DNA from: Paramacrobiotus richtersi
Taxonomy: Eukaryota > Tardigrada > Eutardigrada > Parachela > Macrobiotidae
Assembly (NCBI GenBank): GCA_034698045.1
Contig: JAQGAU010000686.1
Span: 1 to 24,916, forward strand
Length of the DNA stretch: 24,916 nt
Reading direction: 5' to 3'
Below, one piece after another: positions 1 through 11,054 of the stretch. The notes beneath the pieces were generated by a model. It worked only from the letters and a program-made list of their open reading frames with translations, was not told the origin of the DNA and searched no databases. The position numbers were made by a program, and so were the translations under genes. The first letter of the stretch is position 1. Every line of letters begins with the position of its first letter.

Positions 1-61
1 GTCCTTCGTTTCACCAAGCTTGTGCAGGGGTTACACATTTGGCGATGGTTACAAAGGGGAC

Positions 62-112
62 CCGGCAATAATGTCCGCGGGGACATTTTGGCGGGGGGGA
101 CATAATTGCCGG
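62..112. repeat. Imperfect hairpin / inverted repeat in intron of gene A
   Basis: Arms at 62-76 and 98-112 are complementary over 15 bases with one mismatch (CCGGCAATAATGTCC against GGACATAATTGCCGG). A second near-palindrome (AATGTCC-GCG-GGGACATT) sits inside at about 70-87. The block is GC-richer than its surroundings and lies upstream of the acceptor at 226-227. It may be a remnant of a small inverted-repeat element; no target duplication was identified. Confidence 0.55.
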
Positions 113-227
113 TTACATATGTAAGGTAACGACTGCTAATAGTTCAAATGTTCTTAACTCTGAACTATGTTTACGACAGACGAAACTGTGATCATCACGA
201 AGTTCTAGCAATCGTTTTCAATTGCAG

Positions 228-1680
228 GACAGGCTGTCGCTCTGTTGCCAAATGCTCAGACTCCTGCGCCGTAGTGGATCGGACTTCAAAATGGAGCTGC
301 TGGATTTGCAGTTACAAGAGAATAATTTAACAGTTATCCCTGACGAAGTACTCAACACGATTTCACCTTGGTACCCTTATTCGTTTGGGTTCAACTTCAG
401 TCGTAACAGTTTCTGCTTTGATAAACTGAATGCCCCAAAAACGATTTCCGACTCTGCTTCGACATATTTGTGCTCGTGTTGCGAAACTAAGGGTTTCATG
501 CGCTGGGCAGCCAACATTCGCAAGCCGACAAACGAAAGCGCCATTTATTTTACATGTGGGAATGTTGATTACAACGACCGTTCCAGTTTCCCAGTGGACT
601 TGCACAGTAACTGTAAGTACAGATAGACATGGCTTGTCAGCAGTTTCACTTTTTTTAACACCACGTTGTTGCTGCCTTTTGTCATTCAATCGCGCATATT
701 GCTCAAAATACATTCGTGATATTATTATACCTCTTCAAACCAGATCTGTTTTTCGTTGTTTTGAATGCTGTTTTGCCTTGCTAGGTTCGTCAAAGCCAGC
801 GCTCGCTACAAGTACTGCATCGTGCGCTAAGGCTGAACCGATAAGAATAGCGTGCACTGGCAGAGGAAATTGGACGACAACTGACTCTGACATTCGTCGA
901 ACGGATTCGACAAATTTTACCATTTTCATCGATAACAGCTTACGCTGCCGTGATGATTTTTACGAAATCCATGTGAAGGTGTTGGAAATGGCCGAGAAAA
1001 CCTATTTAAACCAAAGCGCTTCCGGAACAGTGACCGCAGGCTGCAGAGAAGGGAATTTAACCGTTGATGTGTGGGATGCCGATGCAGCAAGTGTCACAGT
1101 CTTAACACTTGAAAGTGATCTGACCTTGCCTTGTCGATACAAATTTTTGGAAGTCTTGAAATTCATTTATGCGCGAAGGTTCATTCGTGAAAGCAGCATT
1201 CCAACCACGTACAGCTCTGCGTTGATACCGATTAGCAAATGGATGGATGAGTTCCAGGTTTGTTCGGAAGGTCTAGCGCTGAATCTGAGCTGCAACTCAA
1301 CCGCTGTCAACTTTTCGGAAAAAGACGTCCTGATGACGAAAGCCACGAGATTCTTTTTTCGTTCGGACGATAGTTTCCGTTGTCGTGTTATGGCGAACGC
1401 TATGCACGAGCGCCTGTTGAGTCAAAACGCAACAGTACTCACTTCACAAAATGCTACCAAAATTTCCACCGATGCGGTTATAACTGTCTGCCAGAAAGGT
1501 CGAATTGTCTTATCCGACGGAAACCCAGAAATATCCCTTTTTAAAGACATCGAGTACTATTCGGCGCCGAATAAACTATGCCGGGATATGTTTCAAGGTT
1601 TTCTAAAGTATGTGGTGGAGATGACTCAGAACCCATTGTCAAAGCTTAAGAACGCTTCGAAACGCGCCTGTCTTACTTAA
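228..1680 (+). CDS. Gene A (5' partial): LRR-type secreted protein with duplicated five-Cys C-terminal domain
   Basis: Two exons are visible: 228-612 and 785-1680 (TAA), with a 172 bp GT-AG intron. The first begins after TTGCAG in phase 0, ends in phase 1, and the next codon is a split Cys (T|GT). The first exon encodes the end of an LRR array and an LRR C-terminal cap: a repeat with LTVIPDEVL, then NFSRNSFC, CSCC, FMRW, FTCG and a final Cys. The last exon (297 aa) carries ten cysteines arranged as two five-Cys modules, shared with genes B and C. There is no transmembrane segment at the C-terminus, so a secreted product is likely. The 5' exons (signal peptide, LRR start) must lie left of the window. 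No break is seen. Its 3' flank resembles that of C (ACTACCGGAACCT / ACTACTGGAACCT). A possible ATTAAA poly(A) signal is at 1968. Family assignment to LRR is from motif reading; the function is unknown. Confidence 0.85.
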
Positions 1681-3275
1681 GGGTTCTGCCTTATTTGCAC
1701 TACCGGAACCTTGGGATAAAGTACGATTACTTTGCGATGCCTATGCCAGCACCATAGCTTTCAACCGAGTGATGGATACGGTAAATCGAACCGAAAAAAA
1801 GTGGATAAAGCGGAATGGTGCTCATCACTGACCATCGATGCGACGATTCCAAACTTGTGCTTACGTAACTGTAATGAATTTGGTTTAGTAGGGTACATGT
1901 TTTCTTATCGGTGTTGTCTGCCACCACGTGCAGGAGCGTTCCCTGATTGTATGTAGACATTAAGCTCATTAAACAAACAAACAAACCAGAATGCTTTAGG
2001 TATGAAGAGGCCGTGAGTTATACTACGGTCAACTTCGAAATTCGCTTGAGTTTTTGACCAGGCGGAACTGAAAACCGCCGATTGGGTTGATTTGATTGAT
2101 TTGATTTATTGGATTTAAAGTCTGCAGACACTAGGGAATACCCTACTTAAAGCAGCAGACTGGATAAGTAGAAAACAGAAACAACAACAAAAAGGGGCAA
2201 CAGAAGGCAATGAAACAACAGTGTTCAGCTAGACGACGTTAGTCTTAACAATAACGTCTTTAAACTACTTTACCTGAAAATTAGAGTAAGGAGTGGTCAA
2301 ATCTCGAATCGGTTCCTATGCTCCGGGAATTAGTCCTCGTTAACATGCTCAAAACGTTAACTGACTTTTGCAGAGCAAGACTGACATGTCACGTGAAAAG
2401 TACCTGAACGATTTTCGAGATTTTTGACAGCCACGAAGTTAATAATTATTATGATAATCCTGATGCACGCATTTCTTTTATTGACTGAACCGTTAACGTG
2501 TTGAAAGAGGATGATGAGCTCCATTTGCTGACTGCTGAGTTATGAGTGCTGATCAATAGCTACGACTAATGAGGTACAGATAAAGCCGATTACATAGGCG
2601 TTAGCGGCATCTGTAAACCTTGATTTGCGTTGTTAACTAAATACATATGTCAGCTTAAACTGAAAACGTGGATTAATTCAGAATAACCACGTAATGAAAT
2701 GTGTATGGTTTCGAAACCTGTAGATGGCACTACAACTTTAATTTACAAGTTACGCTGATAATCTGAGTAACTATTTCGTCACCTGACTCTTTGTATCACT
2801 TCTTTCGAAGAACTCCAGTTACAATGCGGATCCTGTGATATAAGCAGAGCATACAATCTTCACATTTATGCGAGCATGCCAAAGAATTTTGACGGAGGAC
2901 CATTTGTTGTGCCATATGTATGTCTGCTTTTACGCTTTATGGTTAGCACACACAAAAATTGCTTGTTCGCGCGAGCTCTCATTTCGGCAGGTTTCGAAAC
3001 TACGGTGATATCGTGAAAATCTACCTTGGCTAATAGGCATCAGAAATCAGAATTCCTTTTACGCATGTTAACATCTGAATTAATCTGCCATCGAATACAT
3101 CGAATCGAATACATCATGTACAATAATTGAATACATCTGAATTACGCATGTTGGCATATTTCAGCAATGAAATCTGTAGTTGTGTTTTGACAAATCACTC
3201 CCTGGGACCGACGATGTTGCCATTTTCATCTCGAAGATAACGCTGCTACGGTTGAATGCGATCAGGCCATCTTGC
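1681..3275. other. Intergenic, no gene recognised
   Basis: The first ~300 bp is the 3' flank of gene A, partly similar to the 3' flank of gene C. After a short AAAC repeat (1970-1985) and a TTGATT repeat (2084-2116), I see no coding structure or RNA gene up to the weak open frame at 3276. Confidence 0.6.
2084..2116 (-). repeat. (TTGAT)n-like short tandem repeat, possible 3' end of a retroelement on the minus strand
   Basis: On the plus strand the stretch reads as repeated TTGATTTGAT followed by TTTATT. On the minus strand this is AATAAA followed by ATCAA repeats, the form seen at 3' tails of some non-LTR retroelements and SINEs. No reverse transcriptase remnant is visible next to it, so this is only a suggestion. 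Confidence 0.3.
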
Positions 3276-3626
3276 ATGGCAGCTCGTCTGACGCCGGATG
3301 AAGAAACGTATCATGAGCTCGCAATCTCTCTGGGGATTCCAGCCGAACGCTACCGGGAGCATTCCTCTGTAACTAACGGCGAGATGGGATTATATTCAGC
3401 ATTCCAACCAGCCGCTAACAATCCTTACGTGAGCCGTTATTTCTTTTGTGGAATAAAATCGAACACACGAGCATCACCCCATTTCATTCAAAGACCATGG
3501 GATGCTATAGATTTCGGCTCGATTGGCTATCATTCAAAAATCAACTTTATAGTATTTAAAAGGTCAGTTCATCATTGGGGTCAGATTATTGCTATTAAGC
3601 TTCTACAACTGCTGACCTGGAGTTGA
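3276..3626 (+). CDS. Weak open frame, possible isolated exon; not recognised
   Basis: An open frame of 116 codons from ATG 3276 to TGA. The first ~45 residues (LTPDEETYHELAISLGIP and onward) have the look of a helical, death-domain-like segment with an LA..LGI core, but the match is short and subjective. A possible 5' splice site occurs at about 3429 (ACGTGAGC), after which the frame loses coding character. No neighbouring exon was found and the frame could be chance. Alternatives are a decayed exon or non-coding sequence. Confidence 0.2.
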   Translation: MAARLTPDEETYHELAISLGIPAERYREHSSVTNGEMGLYSAFQPAANNPYVSRYFFCGIKSNTRASPHFIQRPWDAIDFGSIGYHSKINFIVFKRSVHHWGQIIAIKLLQLLTWS

Positions 3627-4059
3627 TGATGAAAGCACAGAGACTGACAGAGTTGATCCGAATCGCCGGGTGTTTAAGCTATTTATAAGTTTATGAGAGC
3701 TGGTAAAAGGTGCCACACCCGTTCCTCTGATTGAATCGACTCAGCGTGTCGCCGGTCGCCAGTAGTAAGCACAGTGGATGCAAAGCTGCTTCTGAGCAGC
3801 TTTACATGCCATAATTATGTGAATCTGCGTGGTATAAGCGCATTACAGCGTACGCAGTTCATCTCAGTAATCAGAAAACGACGAACTTTCAATTAATAAG
3901 TCTTCTGCTCGGTCTGTAATTCATATCTTCATATTATGGATTCAAGACGGTCAGTGAAGACTTACTTATTATAAACCAAGTACCCAGTACAAAATGCTGA
4001 CCTTCGAACTTACACGTTCTGACAGCCAGCTGGGCAGTCGCTGAGCTGTGTTGAATATA

Positions 4060-5136
4060 ATGGAAATATTCCTGAACCATTCGACGATAAACGCCACATT
4101 CCATAAAACTGCATTGAATAACTCCGCTGCAGACTTCTCATTCCTGACAACTTTTGCATCTACTTCATGCATTTTGTCGCTGGTTGGCAACGCCTTGCTA
4201 CTGTATTTTTACTATCAAATCCGGAGTTCTCTGGAAGCCTTCAGTGTCTACGTCATAAATCTTTTATTAGCCAACCTGATAATAATGATACTGTTTCCAC
4301 AAAATCCTTTAATACTGGAAGCAAAGCACCTCTTATCTCCAAAATACTGGCCACAGTATTGCACCGTTGTCCGGTTTCTTTCAACCATGACGGCACTCGT
4401 CCCACTGTCCCACATGTTCATCTCCTTGAACAGAATCTGGGCCATTGCCTTCCCGTTTTCCTATCGCACTCGTCATACCAAACAAGTGGCAATAAATACG
4501 TGTTTATGCAGTTGGCTTGTGGTCCTGCTGTACGTTATCCCGGCGATCACAACTGATGCCGTTTTGTACTTGGATCAAATGGACAATGTATTTTGTACAT
4601 TCAGCAAAGGATCGCCCATCCAATCCCAGTGGAACACCCCGTACAACTGGATATACCATATCATACCGGAATTTGTTGTTGTGTTTAGTTATCCCTACTT
4701 TGTTGCTAAATGGCTCCGTGGCAGGAAAGTGGTTCCTGTAGTGGTGAGCTCTTTCAGCGATAAAAGCGATACGCGGAGTGATTTGCCCACACGGGAACGA
4801 CTCAAGCCGCTGCGTCGTCCACAGTTCAGATGGCGCAAGAATATGCCGTTTGCGTTGCTGTCACTGATGACGCTGAGCATCCTAATCTGCTGGACACCAA
4901 TGTATCTATTTTATATGACGGGACAGTACTTCATGGATAGTATGAAATTTCTTCTAATATCCCGCATTCTAAAGTTGTTACAGGCTGCAACTGAGCCGGT
5001 TATATTTGGCCTGGCGATACAAGAGCTACGACAGGAGATTTCCCGTCGAATCAAAGCAGTCCATATGGTGTGCGCGAAATCGTGGCATAAGGAGACAAGA
5101 ACGGATAACATAATTTCTTTGTATGTTGTGGGTTAA
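4060..5136 (+). CDS. Class A-like G protein-coupled receptor, intronless
   Basis: 358 aa from ATG 4060 to TAA. Seven hydrophobic segments are visible at about residues 29-51, 59-80, 98-122, 143-166, 197-218, 262-286 and 295-320. Class A landmarks are TM1 GN (43-44), the Cys pair C101 (TM3) and C179 (ECL2), and CWTP in TM6 (277-280). Departures: DRY is replaced by NRIWA (124-128) and NPxxY by EPVIF (312-316). The N-terminus has several N-glycosylation sequons (NHS, NAT, NNS), fitting an extracellular tail. The third loop is basic (RERLKPLRR, RWRK), as expected for G protein contact. It is a diverged relative of the two minus-strand receptors, sharing NR-x-WA and CWTP but lacking their TM5 intron. 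Ligand unknown; not an opsin, since no Lys lies at the expected TM7 spacing. Possible AATAAA signals follow at 5311 and 5360. Confidence 0.9.
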   Translation: MEIFLNHSTINATFHKTALNNSAADFSFLTTFASTSCILSLVGNALLLYFYYQIRSSLEAFSVYVINLLLANLIIMILFPQNPLILEAKHLLSPKYWPQYCTVVRFLSTMTALVPLSHMFISLNRIWAIAFPFSYRTRHTKQVAINTCLCSWLVVLLYVIPAITTDAVLYLDQMDNVFCTFSKGSPIQSQWNTPYNWIYHIIPEFVVVFSYPYFVAKWLRGRKVVPVVVSSFSDKSDTRSDLPTRERLKPLRRPQFRWRKNMPFALLSLMTLSILICWTPMYLFYMTGQYFMDSMKFLLISRILKLLQAATEPVIFGLAIQELRQEISRRIKAVHMVCAKSWHKETRTDNIISLYVVG

Positions 5137-5977
5137 CACGCACTTATGTGGTAATAATAATTATGGTTACACTCGTACTGGATATATTACCTCTTCTCTC
5201 TACTATTCTGTCCTTTTCCTGTGGGTCCCCAGCCCATATTATGGGACATTCTCAGAACTGCCGGCACTGTCGCATCGTAGAATCTAACGATTCTAATCTT
5301 TCCAGTTGCTAATAAAACTCCTGGTTTCTGATATGTCTGTGATGATTTACGTGCTACTGAATAAAGTCAGTCTTGCTTGTGACGATCATTTACTTCGAGG
5401 CGACTAAAGGGATTACTTTGGGTGCCGTTTATTAAACCTTGGCACAATTCTGCCATACCACAACATGCGCATAGCGCCGAAAAAACCGAGAATAAAAATC
5501 TTTTATAGCTTGAGGTGACAAACCAAACTGAAAGTTATACAACAGTTGTGTATGCTTTTATACTGAGGTCACTCAGCGGATAGCTATTGAGATACATCTG
5601 TAATATAAAAGTGCCCTCGTGGTAAGCAGGCTCTGGAGGACCGAAAAGAACTAGGTTGTATTTGCTCATAATTGATGCCGAATAAATAGCTCGAATTGGG
5701 CAATACTGGGACCGGCACACCGACAGCAGGAATCCTCTTGATTCGCTGAATAAAGACGTTCTTCAATTAGCATTCAGTCCATAACCACGGGAAATATGAC
5801 GGGCCTGTCATATCCCACAAAATCCCACGGTGATGAGACGAGTGTCAGTAATTGTATTATGATGCAGACTGCAGCGCAATGTAATGTATCGCGTTTCCGT
5901 CCGTCATGATCATCAGATCATACTCTGATTATGACGCTACGGGCAACAAACTCGAGAGAGACAGTCATACAAAAGCA
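5137..5977. other. Intergenic between convergent GPCR genes
   Basis: This gap separates the 3' ends of a plus-strand and a minus-strand receptor. Apart from the poly(A) candidates after the plus-strand gene, only short frames without recognisable similarity are present. Confidence 0.6.
5311..5316 (+). terminator. AATAAA poly(A) signal candidate for the plus-strand GPCR
   Basis: AATAAA lies 174 bp past the stop codon at 5136; a second AATAAA is at 5360-5365. Both are on the coding strand in the expected range for a 3' UTR. Confidence 0.45.
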
Positions 5978-7270
5978 TCAGCAAAGTACAGTGCATCGCT
6001 TTGTGATTCTTTTCTGCCAGAACTCCACAATGCGGCCGTGCAGATTACTAATACTGAGGCAAAAACAGACAGGATCCAACAGAGACTGAAGAGTGTACAG
6101 CTCCACATTCACTTTCTTCAACAAGTCCAACTGTTCCCGCGTAAAGTACAAAGTTAAATGAAAATAAAGCATAGCCGGTGTCCAGCACAGAAGGGCACTG
6201 ATTGTCAGCAAGGTCAGTGCAACAAAAGGACGAGACTGCATTCTCCAGTTGTTACCGCCCGAAGCAGCAGCAGACCTTTGATCACTCCCAGTATTCCGAA
6301 GCCTGTTGGGCCGCCCGGCACGGATCGCTCTCTTTCTTTTCAATTGCTTCCAAAGAAGGACTGGATAGCAGACTCCTGTAAATGAAATTTGTTGCGCTCG
6401 GCTTACGTTGATCTTCACGGATCGTTATAGTGAAACGTATAAGCCGCCGCTTCCCACCCAGAGACGCAGATTATTATACATCTGCAAAGCCTGCGAACAT
6501 GACTTTCAATGACCTTTAGAAAACATCTAGGAAAAAGCTGCGTTCGTTCCGAATTTAACATTAGAATTAGAACACTGGAGGTTTTATCAGTGCCGGTTTC
6601 TTTAACCATACGAAATGCTTCAGAGAAACAAAGTAACATGGAATTCAGAAATTACTTTCTTACCCACAAACACCACCGGCATATCATACACCCAAATCAG
6701 AACAAACGTCGCCCATACAGGCTGGACCTCCAGGTTCATGTAGCACCCTTTATGCACCGGCACACGGTAATATATGGTATCCGGCACGAAACCCGGTAAA
6801 ACCAAAATGTGCACGTAGATGATCGTCACGAAACACGTTAACCAGGCTATTTGGTAACTATGGCGTTCCTTGTAAGATATCGGCCAAAACATCGCCCATA
6901 AACGGTTCATGCAGATCAAAATATGCGTGTGCTTGATCATAGCAGCCACGATGGTGTTAATATATATGTACAGCGTGCACGCGGAAGGCGCAATTCTCCA
7001 GTATAGGGTGATTGGATTGATGATGCTCACAGTTTCGCGAACTCCGACATACAGTGTATTCTGCAAAGTTAGTACAATTATATAGACATTAAAAGGATTC
7101 TGTAGGGATCTGGCTTTCAGTAAAGCCCAGAGGACTACGAAGTTTGCAAGAAGCGTTACAACCTCCATCGCAACCCGGGTCTCCGATAAACGAGGCACAG
7201 ATGTCGCATTTTCTCGTTTTTCTTGGATAACCGAAACCACAGAAATGTTCACAGAAGCGTTAGAGTTCAT
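5978..7270 (-). CDS. Class A-like GPCR, two exons
   Basis: Exon 1 is 7270-6664 and exon 2 is 6375-5978 (TGA), joined across a 288 bp intron (donor G|GTAAG, acceptor TTTACAG|GA). The splice falls inside a Gly codon in TM5 and restores an uninterrupted TM5. The product is 334 aa. Seven hydrophobic segments are visible. Landmarks: C98 in TM3 and C176 in ECL2, NRLWA (122-126) in place of DRY, CWTP (266-269), and DPVCF (303-307) in place of NPxxY. Upstream of ATG 7270 the frame meets a stop, fixing the start in this exon. N-terminal sequons (NAS, NIS, NAT) suit an extracellular tail. The gene is a close tandem paralogue of the receptor at 8793-9997, with the same intron position and phase. Ligand and tissue are unknown; lineage-specific chemosensory or peptide receptors are both plausible. 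Confidence 0.92.
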
Positions 7271-8792
7271 GATGGCTTCTAACTTTGGAACCAGTTATAA
7301 GAAAATGCCACAGACTGCGATAGTGGTAGACTGGGTGACATGGCAGTCCTAAGCCGCGAAGGCGTGTAGGATGATTAACTCCGCTCCTAGGGAGAAATTG
7401 TAGCGATTAATGCGTCAAATTCACCTACGCTCTGGCATCATTACTGGAGATCCACCACTATACTAAGACAACTGTTGTTTGCTCTCAGCTACATTGAATG
7501 TGCTACATCGCACGATTTGCAAATCCTTCGGAAATAGCACCGTGTTAGGCGGATGATGCTCTATTGGTGTGACGATCAGGGAATTAGTTAATCTGGCAGC
7601 ACGCTCTTGCAACTGTTGTTCTGAAATTCTTTCTTTTGATTCGCCCTAATCTAACTATAAAAATTAGCCTGCATCAGGGATCAACGGTAAAAGAGCCGTA
7701 AAGCAAAAATGCCCTTAATTTGGGAATTTGCTTCATTGCTCGTCGTTTTTCACAATGTGCACCCGCCCCTGCAGATCAGTTTATTGTTTGTAAGATGCAG
7801 CAGTATCGCGTCACACTCGACCAATAACATTTTTAACATACAGGAGTATAGTAGATCGACGCATCCATCCGATGTGTTATAAAGATCGATCAAGCCATCA
7901 TAAAAGCACACAGCGAAATGCAAACCAAAGACAAATTCTCGCAAAGAATATTCGAAAAACTGAAGACCAGCTCCGAAGACTCAGCCCAAGAATGTGCAAC
8001 CAGATGCCATTAGCAGTGCAGATGCCGAATGCCAGAATGGGAAACCACTGCTTGGTATGTTGCTAAAGTGATGCCACGCTAATACAATTAAAGGCCATTC
8101 TCTTTCCTCTTCGGCATTTGTGTAAAGCGCTTTGGGAACGCTGCACCTTCCAGGTGGAAATCGCTTCACGAAGTGGTTATCAGATTTGCAGCATTCAATG
8201 GACTCACTCAGAAATAATGTGTTTAATGGCGATAGCCCGGAATACAAAGTTGGCACCAAGAATCATTCAAAACTCAAATAAAGAACTTGTTTCAGTTAAC
8301 GCGAGATGGTACAGTAGCTAGAATCAAGTTTACATTACCACGCAATATTTCCACCGATAAACGCTGAAATAAAAACAAGTGGATTCTCCTGTCCTGTTCT
8401 TCGAAACACTTTTTACCGATAATAAAACAAGAAATTATCATAATGAATTAGGTTATTATCGTATACGAGAAAAATACGCATTGAAACTAGAATGTTGTAT
8501 GGTACATACTGTAGTACGAGTACTTTGAAATGACACACGAGCCAACATATAATATAAACGACCAGTTGGCTGATTGCCCATACGTCTAGACACTGCAGAT
8601 CCACTACCAGGTCAAGAGATAAATTTAGATGACCTTTCAAGGAATGCTTGGCAGTCTGTGTGGCTCCCGTTACGAAACAACGGATATTGGTGCTGTCGTG
8701 ACGCGTACGAAGTAATATTATCTCTTTCGTCCACTGAGCGCGATGCCGTTCTGGACAACATGTTTTTAAACAGCAGGCTACCCACACCAGGC
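7271..8792. other. Intergenic between the two minus-strand GPCRs
   Basis: No gene is recognised here. The first ~500 bp would be the promoter side of the receptor ending at 7270 and carries the 15-base motif at 7768 that is shared with the other receptor's upstream region. The open frame at 8413-8832 is an overlap with the 3' end of the next gene and lacks known motifs. Confidence 0.6.
7768..7782. promoter_or_regulatory. Shared upstream motif of paralogous GPCR genes, copy 1
   Basis: CCTGCAGATCAGTTT lies 498 bp upstream of the start codon at 7270. The identical 15-mer occurs 487 bp upstream of the paralogue's start. It could be a conserved regulatory site or just residual duplication similarity. 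Confidence 0.35.
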
Positions 8793-9997
8793 TTAACAAA
8801 CCGTGCAGCACTTCACAATCCTTTTCCTCCAAAACTGCACAATAGAATTGTGTACATTACTAACGCTGAAGCAAAAAAACACGGGATCCAAAAAAGCCTG
8901 AAGAGGATACAGCTCGATCGTCGCTTTCTTTAGCAAGTCCAGCTGTTCCCGCGTAAAGTAGAGTGTTAAATGATAGTAAAAAAGAGACGGTGTCCAGCAC
9001 AGAAGAGCGCCGATGGTGAACAAGGTCAGTGTAACGAATGGCCGAGACCGGACGCTCTCTTTCTTCGCTGGTGCCGGAAGAGGTTTGGTGCTCGGCCTAT
9101 TGCTGCTGTGCCCGGTAGAACGTCTGGCAAGGATCGTTCGCTTTCTTTTCACCTGCTTCCAAAGCAGGACTGGATAGCAGGCTCCTATAAACATCATTCG
9201 TTGCAGAACGAGCTTTTATAAAGTCTAGCAGCGCATTATCGTAAAATAGTAGTAGACGCCGTATCCTAATACCCAGATGAAGACCCCTCATATCCGCACG
9301 AATATATGAATAACACGCGCTAGTTACCTTTGAATACGCCAAAGACTCTTCTGTTCTACAGAGCAAGCAGCTTACCCACAAATACGACCGGCATATCGTA
9401 GACCCAGACCAAAACAAAGTTCGCCCATATAGGTTGAGCTTCCAGGTTCATGTAGCATCCTTTCTTTACCGGTGGCCGGTAATACAGGGCATCTGGCACG
9501 AAACCGGGCAACACCACAGTGTGCACGTAAATGACCATCAGCAAGCACATTAACCAGGCCATTCTGTAGTTATGTCGTGCGCTGTACGATATCGGTCCAA
9601 ACATCGCCCACAGGCGGTTGATGCATATCAAAATATGGGTATGTTTGATCATAGCCGTAACAATTGTGTTGCTGTATATGTACAAAGTACAAGCGGATGG
9701 TGCAATTCGCCAGTACGAGGTGACGGGGTTGATGATGATGACGGTGTCGTGGACACTGGTGTACAGTATGTTCAGTAAAATCAGAAGGACGATGTAGACA
9801 TTAAAGGCGTTCTTCAACGATTTTGCCTTTATTAAAGCAAATAGGGCTATAAAGTTTGCAAGGAGCGTGACAGTCTCCATCCCAATCCGACTCGCTGATA
9901 AAGGAGTCGCACTTGTCCCGTTCTGTGGTTTCGGCTCCAGTTCTTGAACAATGCGAGCAATAGAAATGTTCATGGAAGCATTGAGGTTCATTTTCAT
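8793..9997 (-). CDS. Class A-like GPCR, two exons, tandem paralogue of the preceding receptor
   Basis: Exon 1 is 9997-9376 and exon 2 is 9184-8793 (TAA), with a 191 bp intron (donor G|GTAAG, acceptor TTTATAG|GA). The product is 337 aa. The splice falls at the same TM5 Gly codon as in the neighbour. The start is ATG 9997, the first in frame; ATG 9991 is an alternative that better matches the neighbour's N-terminus. Shared landmarks: N-terminal sequons, APSACTLYIY entering TM3, NRLWA for DRY, VYDMPVVFVG in TM5, CWTP in TM6, and LDPVFF for NPxxY. The third loop differs most, being rich in Ser, Pro and Lys. The pair clearly arose by tandem duplication. The ligand is unknown. Confidence 0.92.
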
Positions 9998-11054
9998 TGA
10001 TCCCAGATTTGGGATTACATTTATTACGTAGAAACTATTGAGAACGAGTACCAGAAGTCTTGACAAGCGTAGAATGGAACAACGGCGTTATCGACATTGG
10101 CTAAAGCGTTTGACCCAACATTTAATTCCACGTCAATGCCCTATGTCCTATGTTCAATTATGTCCCCTAACCTCATCCAGTCTGGAACGGTTATTGAAGA
10201 TACACCACACTGAAATGGGCTGAGACTCTTGCGCTTGTGCGTGACTGCGCTGAATGTCAACTTGGCGTGACTCGTGAATCTTCCAACAAAGTCCCAGCGT
10301 TATGGCGGACGTTTATTCACCATGGTGTAACCGCACCTCAGAAGAGCAGTTCAGCCGGCAAGTCTGTAATTCGCAAATTTATAATTATTTCCGTATCTGG
10401 TATACTTTATCTGAACCAGAAAACAAGGAGGATCCGCAGTTTTCATTACAAGTAGTGATTATTTTGCAAAATATTGATCTGCACCTGCAGATCAGTTTCC
10501 TGCACGGAAGCTAGTGTTTCTTGCTCCGGATATTATGCGCGTTTTCTGCGATATGTCACCTGTTTTATAACATCGGTTTTATCACGGTCGACCGGTCGAG
10601 TGACGCTCTACTGAAAAGTCGCCCAAAGTCTACGTGGGGGAACGGCGATAATACTCGTCCCGCCCGCTACCACCGGCACTCTGCAATGGTATGCACAAAC
10701 TGCGTTCACTGAAACAACGAATCTGCAATTTTGAGGAAACGCCAACAACACCACGTGTGTGGGAATTTTAGGCGATTTTCAGCGCAGGACTAGCATTAGA
10801 AATGCTTGTGGCAAATCGAACTATACGTTTCAAGTCTGTTGAGAGAGAAAACTACATCACCGAGTTATTATTCGGTGATAACTATATATATAACTATATA
10901 CAAAGCAGAATGCAGTACCGTATTAACACGGTGGTTACATGCAGGCCGTTACCTCGGAAGTACTTAATCTTCGCCTTTTTCCTGATTCCCTCATACAGCA
11001 GATAACGTACGCGTTACATTTATTTGTCCATAGCTTGAGTGTTTAGCTAGCTCT
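9998..11054. other. Intergenic between divergent GPCR and gene B
   Basis: This gap lies between two divergently transcribed genes, so it should hold both promoters. The only element I can point to is the 15-mer at 10484. Short frames here show no recognisable similarity. Confidence 0.55.
10484..10498. promoter_or_regulatory. Shared upstream motif of paralogous GPCR genes, copy 2
   Basis: Identical to the 15-mer at 7768-7782, and at nearly the same distance from its gene's start codon (487 versus 498 bp). Confidence 0.35.

Noticed and set aside
363-713. Minus-strand open frame opposite gene A exon
   Set aside because: It overlaps the LRR cap exon, which is supported by two paralogues; the minus frame has no recognisable motif.
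430-1680. One long open frame spanning both visible exons of gene A as a single unspliced protein
   Set aside because: Before 785 this frame is out of register with the LRR cap frame at 228-612, and paralogues show a clear intron with GTAAGT and a T|GT split Cys codon. The upstream part is a chance extension.
4060-5136. Opsin identity for the plus-strand GPCR
   Set aside because: The TM7 Lys is not at the opsin spacing from the NPxxY-equivalent, and the TM3 motif differs.
8413-8832. Minus-strand frame overlapping the 3' end of a GPCR gene
   Set aside because: It is in a different frame from the receptor, starts at the receptor's last codons and has no similarity to the other receptors.
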